Shown piece after piece: positions 5,241-7,579 of a stretch of 7,579 bases of DNA. The stretch is from Bacteroidales bacterium (lineage in GTDB: Bacteria; Bacteroidota; Bacteroidia; Bacteroidales; JAOZTL01). The notes beneath the pieces were generated by a model that was not told the origin of the DNA, ran no database searches, and saw only the letters and a list, made by a program, of their open reading frames with translations. The stretch is taken from the NCBI GenBank assembly GCA_029942205.1, contig JAOZTL010000139.1:1-7579 (forward strand). The letters run 5' to 3'. A program made the translations under genes and the position numbers. The stretch's first letter is position 1. Each line of letters starts with the position of its first letter.

Positions 5241-6179
5241 ATGAAAACAGGACTCGTTATAAAATCTACAGGAAGTTGGTACAAAGTGAAACACAATTTT
5301 GGTATCACCAATTGTAAAATAAAAGGAAAATTTAGGATAGAAGGCATACGTAGCACCAATCCGATAGCCGTGGGCGATGTGGTTACTTTTGAAATTCAGC
5401 GAGAAGACGATACGGGAATCATTACCGAAATTGCGGCTCGCAAAAATTACATTATCCGAAAATCAACTAATTTATCCAGAAAAGGGCATATTCTTGCTGC
5501 CAATATCGATCAGGCTATTTTGCTCGTATCGATGAGCAAACCACGCACTTCTGCTATTTTTATTGATCGATTTTTAACTTCAGCCAGTGCTTACAGAATC
5601 CCTACACGCATTGTTTTCAATAAATTAGACATTTACTCCGACAAAGAGATGGAGCAAATGCAACAACTGATAGCTACATATAAAAAAATAGACTATCCTT
5701 GTCATCAAATTTCGGCTATCGAACAAACAAATTTAGACGAAATAAAAAGCTTATTGCAAAATAAAATCAGCTTGATAACAGGAAATTCGGGTGTGGGAAA
5801 ATCTACGCTTATCAATGTCATCGATCCCGATCTGGAACTGAAAACCAATGCCATTTCTGATTATCACCTCAAAGGCAAACACACAACCACCTTTTACGAA
5901 ATGTTTGAACTCGCTATGGGCGGTTACATCATCGATTCGCCAGGCATAAAAGGCTTTGGATTAGTCGATTTTGAGAAGGAAAAAATTTCACATTATTTTC
6001 CCGAAATGTTTGAACGCTTGAGTCAATGCCGTTTTCATAATTGCACGCACACTCACGAGCCTGGTTGCGCAGTAAAGCAAGCGATTGAAGAGGGAGAAAT
6101 CAGCCAATCTCGCTACAATAGCTACTTGAGCATACTTGCTGACGATGATGAGAAATATAGAGAAGATATTTATCGATAG
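5241..6179 (+). CDS. rsgA: Ribosome small-subunit assembly GTPase RsgA
   Basis: RsgA (YjeQ/YloQ) is a circularly permuted GTPase that binds the maturing 30S subunit, checks the decoding centre and releases RbfA on GTP hydrolysis. The 312-residue product has an N-terminal OB-fold (about 1-65, with V-G-D-V-V-T-F). The GTPase motifs appear in permuted order: G4 N-K-L-D at 127-130, G5 S-A at 158-159, G1 G-N-S-G-V-G-K-S-T at 181-189, G2 threonines at 215-217 and G3 D-S-P-G at 232-235. A C-terminal zinc knuckle, C263-x4-C268-x-H270-x5-C275, is followed by E-G-E-I-S-x-x-R-Y-x-S-Y. All key residues are intact. Length is normal for Bacteroidota members, a little shorter than the 350 residues of E. coli. 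ATG 5241 is preceded by an A-rich leader without Shine-Dalgarno. It is probably transcribed alone, from the candidate promoter at 4964-4993. Confidence 0.96.
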   Translation: MKTGLVIKSTGSWYKVKHNFGITNCKIKGKFRIEGIRSTNPIAVGDVVTFEIQREDDTGIITEIAARKNYIIRKSTNLSRKGHILAANIDQAILLVSMSKPRTSAIFIDRFLTSASAYRIPTRIVFNKLDIYSDKEMEQMQQLIATYKKIDYPCHQISAIEQTNLDEIKSLLQNKISLITGNSGVGKSTLINVIDPDLELKTNAISDYHLKGKHTTTFYEMFELAMGGYIIDSPGIKGFGLVDFEKEKISHYFPEMFERLSQCRFHNCTHTHEPGCAVKQAIEEGEISQSRYNSYLSILADDDEKYREDIYR

Positions 6180-6427
6180 GTCTTCTAAAGGTTCAACTAC
6201 TAAATGCAACGTTTCAAACGGCTAACTGAATGGACTTTATATTTATATTTTTCTTTTTTTCAAAACCCTCTAATCGGCTTTTGCTGAGAGATTTTGATAT
6301 ATATATATTGTTATTATTCTAATAAATAAGCAAATAAAATATTGCATTTACTAATTGAACTTTCAGAAGATCTTATTTGAATACAAGGTTTGTTTGTCAA
6401 GGATGAATTCGCTCAAAGTATTTATAA
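6180..6427. other. Unassigned AT-rich stretch after rsgA
   Basis: No intact gene, RNA or clear terminator is seen. It contains a short TA run near 6298-6308. The same frame as the downstream transposase remnant can be followed back to about 6377, but with stop codons at 6404-6406 (TGA) and 6425-6427 (TAA). The last 50 bases may therefore be part of that decayed gene. Confidence 0.4.
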
Positions 6428-6809
6428 AGGACGATTTTCAAAACGGGTAACAAGTTAATTAAAGCCGTATATTTTATACGTAATCGTAGTTTAAATCCAA
6501 AAAATGGAAAAGATTTTTTTAATACCGTAAGAAATCACTGTAAAATTGAAGCTGACCAATTATGTAAGAGATGTAACTTTGGGAGAAGATAAAATACAAT
6601 GTTTAAAAGAAAACATACCCAGAACTATGGATGTTGCTATTGGAACTGTTTTAAATCTTTTGAGACGAAAAAATAAAAAAAGCAACCTGAGGGTCTCGTT
6701 GGAAATAAACGATTGGCAAATCAATGTTTTGATGGATAATATTTTTTATGAACAAAGCCTGTATTTGCATATATTCTTTTTTATCTGTTATTTTGCAATA
6801 ATTAAGTAG
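6428..6809 (+). pseudogene. Decayed ISAs1-like transposase (C-terminal part)
   Basis: Two overlapping frames together resemble the C-terminal region of ISAs1-family DDE transposases. Frame one (6428 to about 6557) reads R-T-I-F-K-T-G, then V-Y-F-I-R-N-R, then F-F-N-T-V-R-N-H-C-K-I-E, corresponding to the family's R-Y-Y-I-S-S and I-R-x-H-W-G-I-E-N. Frame two (about 6561 onward) reads V-R-D-V-T-L-G-E-D-K, then K-E-N-I-P-R-T-M and V-L-N-L-L-R-R, corresponding to L-D-V-x-F-G-E-D, N-x-P-E-N-M and A-L-N-L-L. The frames are joined near CAATTATGTAAG (6557-6568). In-frame stops lie just upstream (6425 and 6404), and the N-terminal two thirds are missing. Similarity fades after about 6750; the remaining codons to the stop at 6807-6809 are hydrophobic read-through. 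No terminal inverted repeats were found. Beginning translation at the ATG-like codon 6546 would give an 87-residue protein, which I consider not real. Confidence 0.65.
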
Positions 6810-6856
6810 AGGGACAAAATTAAGTTCATAACTATTTTTTGATTATGAAAGTCCTT

Positions 6857-6893
6857 GTGCATAAGTAACATCAAAAAGGTGAAGACCTTACAA
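6857..6893 (-). repeat. Hairpin repeat, copy R7 (reverse, upstream of the hemerythrin-like gene)
   Basis: On the minus strand it reads TAAGGTCTTCACCTTTTTGA, then TGTTACTTATGCAC, matching R1 (GATGTTGCTTGTGCAC). The stem has changed to AAGGT with ACCTT around CTTC (6876-6889), fully Watson-Crick, so both sides of the hairpin changed together. On the plus strand it forms a hairpin with loop GAAG just before the start codon at 6907. It is the only copy of the family seen in the accessory right part. Confidence 0.6.
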
Positions 6894-6906
6894 ATTAAAT
6901 ATTCAG

Positions 6907-7311
6907 ATGGAAGACGGGATAATCGCAGAATTAATGGAACAACACAAAGAGATTCAAGAAGCTATTGAATTTCTACGTAAGATACAATTTAGTAAAAATA
7001 ATAAAGAAGTAGTTAAGCAATTTACTCTCATCAAAGAGTTAATTTCAAATCATATCAATGCCGAAGACCAATTTCTTTATCCTGTATTAGAAGAAAAAGC
7101 ACTTAAAAATAATATTATTAAATCAAATTTGAAAATATTTGCAAAAGAATGGGATTTATTTCTAATTCAAACGAATAGCTATTTTGATCAATATTCAAAA
7201 TCTATTGATAATATGGATTTTGCTAAGGATACAACAAAAATAATTGTCGCCCTTAAACAAAGGATATTGAAAGAGGAGACAATTCTATTTAAAGATTATT
7301 CTGCAACATAA
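6907..7311 (+). CDS. Hemerythrin HHE-domain-like protein with incomplete metal site
   Basis: The 134-residue, all-helical product fits the hemerythrin-like (HHE) four-helix bundle, a family that binds a diiron centre to carry or sense O2, or takes part in nitric oxide and iron-sulphur repair. Helix 1 has E-Q-H13-K-E-I. Helix 2 has S-N-H49-I-N-A-E53-D-Q-F-L-Y-P, the typical H-x3-E-D-x2-L-Y-P signature. In helix 3 the usual E-H is E-W (W82), and in helix 4 the usual H-I-x-x-E-E-x-x-L-F is R119-I-L-K-E-E-T-I-L-F. Two of the normal histidine ligands are thus absent. No signal or membrane segment is present, so it is likely cytoplasmic. It overlaps the end of the opposing gene by 16 bases. The assignment is to fold family; a diiron function is doubtful. 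Confidence 0.72.
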   Translation: MEDGIIAELMEQHKEIQEAIEFLRKIQFSKNNKEVVKQFTLIKELISNHINAEDQFLYPVLEEKALKNNIIKSNLKIFAKEWDLFLIQTNSYFDQYSKSIDNMDFAKDTTKIIVALKQRILKEETILFKDYSAT

Positions 7312-7579
7312 GGTCTTCTTCCCATTTCTCTAAACACCCCCAAAAGTCCGTTCTTGGCTTTTTGCTGGCTCAAATGGTGTGCAAGCATTGTCTTGGTAAA
7401 ATCTTTATTCTCAGCAATTTTGCTATTCAATTCCTTATCAATATGCGAAAAAAGGCTTTTTTTGAGGTTTTTTTGGAAATTGGCGAAAGGTGAGCCTTCC
7501 TGTTTGGTGGATTTTGTTAAAACATCGGCGATATTTTCAGGTTCAGAAACAAACTTCTCACTCTCGGCGACATACTCTC
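7296..7579 (-). CDS. C-terminal part of an unidentified protein (partial)
   Basis: On the minus strand an uninterrupted frame enters from the right edge and ends at TAA (complement of 7296-7298), giving 93 residues. The sequence is helical and charged, with F-A-N-F-Q-K-N-L, H-I-D-K-E-L-N-S-K-I, T-K-T-M-L-A-H-H-L and a basic ending with G-V-F-R-E-M-G-R-R-P-Y. Codon choice (GCC, ACC, CTC, AAG) is noticeably more GC-rich than in the neighbouring hemerythrin-like gene, supporting a real coding frame. I do not recognise the family. It converges on the hemerythrin-like gene with a 16-base overlap and no terminator between them. Confidence 0.6.
   Translation of the reverse strand, partial: EYVAESEKFVSEPENIADVLTKSTKQEGSPFANFQKNLKKSLFSHIDKELNSKIAENKDFTKTMLAHHLSQQKAKNGLLGVFREMGRRPYVAE

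Noticed and set aside
6180..6200. tRNA-like T-arm fragment or hairpin repeat (AGGTCTTC, GGTTCAA)
   Set aside because: No cloverleaf can be built, and the match to the hairpin family is limited to a few bases.
6270..6300. Terminator downstream of rsgA (CTCT...AGAG)
   Set aside because: The stem is short and interrupted, so it is not convincing as an intrinsic terminator.
6546..6809. Independent 87-residue protein
   Set aside because: Its first codon falls inside the continuous transposase similarity, and upstream matching sequence continues in another frame, so it is part of a pseudogene.
7310..7322. AAGGTCTTC as an eighth hairpin repeat
   Set aside because: It lies within the coding end of the minus-strand gene, the second half of the stem is absent, and no flanking repeat sequence follows.

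Overview
The window looks like an AT-rich Bacteroidota (Bacteroidetes) chromosome segment. The protein families point there: a lipoprotein with a short signal peptide, a conserved MPYRRLPNTD family, and a PD-(D/E)XK (Rpn-type) nuclease tail. Promoter-like boxes of the form TTG-N17-23-TAnnTTTG are present, and start codons are preceded by A-rich leaders rather than Shine-Dalgarno sequences.

Layout. Positions 2-97 hold the last codons of an Rpn-type nuclease/transposase gene. After an AT-rich leader with a promoter candidate and a small inverted-repeat-bounded element (383-500) comes a 120-residue lipoprotein gene (516-878). Three copies of a hairpin-bearing repeat fill 881-1120. Next is prfB (release factor 2, 1157-2255), read through a programmed +1 frameshift, and 13 bases later a one-pass membrane protein with a duplicated beta-rich domain (2269-3630). 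A strong bidirectional terminator (3632-3662) separates it from a convergent gene for a Bacteroidota-specific protein of unknown function (3718-4473, minus). The 767-base gap 4474-5240 carries three more hairpin repeats, a good promoter candidate (4964-4993) and a second copy of the small element (5030-5198), and leads into rsgA (5241-6179), a ribosome-assembly GTPase. The rest is accessory: an unassigned stretch, a decayed ISAs1-like transposase (6428-6809), a reverse hairpin repeat, a hemerythrin-like gene lacking some expected metal ligands (6907-7311), and the C-terminal end of an unidentified minus-strand gene (7296-7579).

Functional picture. Two translation genes are present, prfB (termination) and rsgA (30S maturation), but they are not co-transcribed. 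The most unusual content is non-coding. The first item is a pair of MITE-like elements, each lying between a promoter candidate and a start codon. The second is a family of at least seven copies of a short repeat whose 6-bp hairpin is mostly kept by wobble or compensatory changes; some copies sit 7-12 bases downstream of a TAnnTTTG box. I found no CRISPR array, tRNA, rRNA or defence operon.
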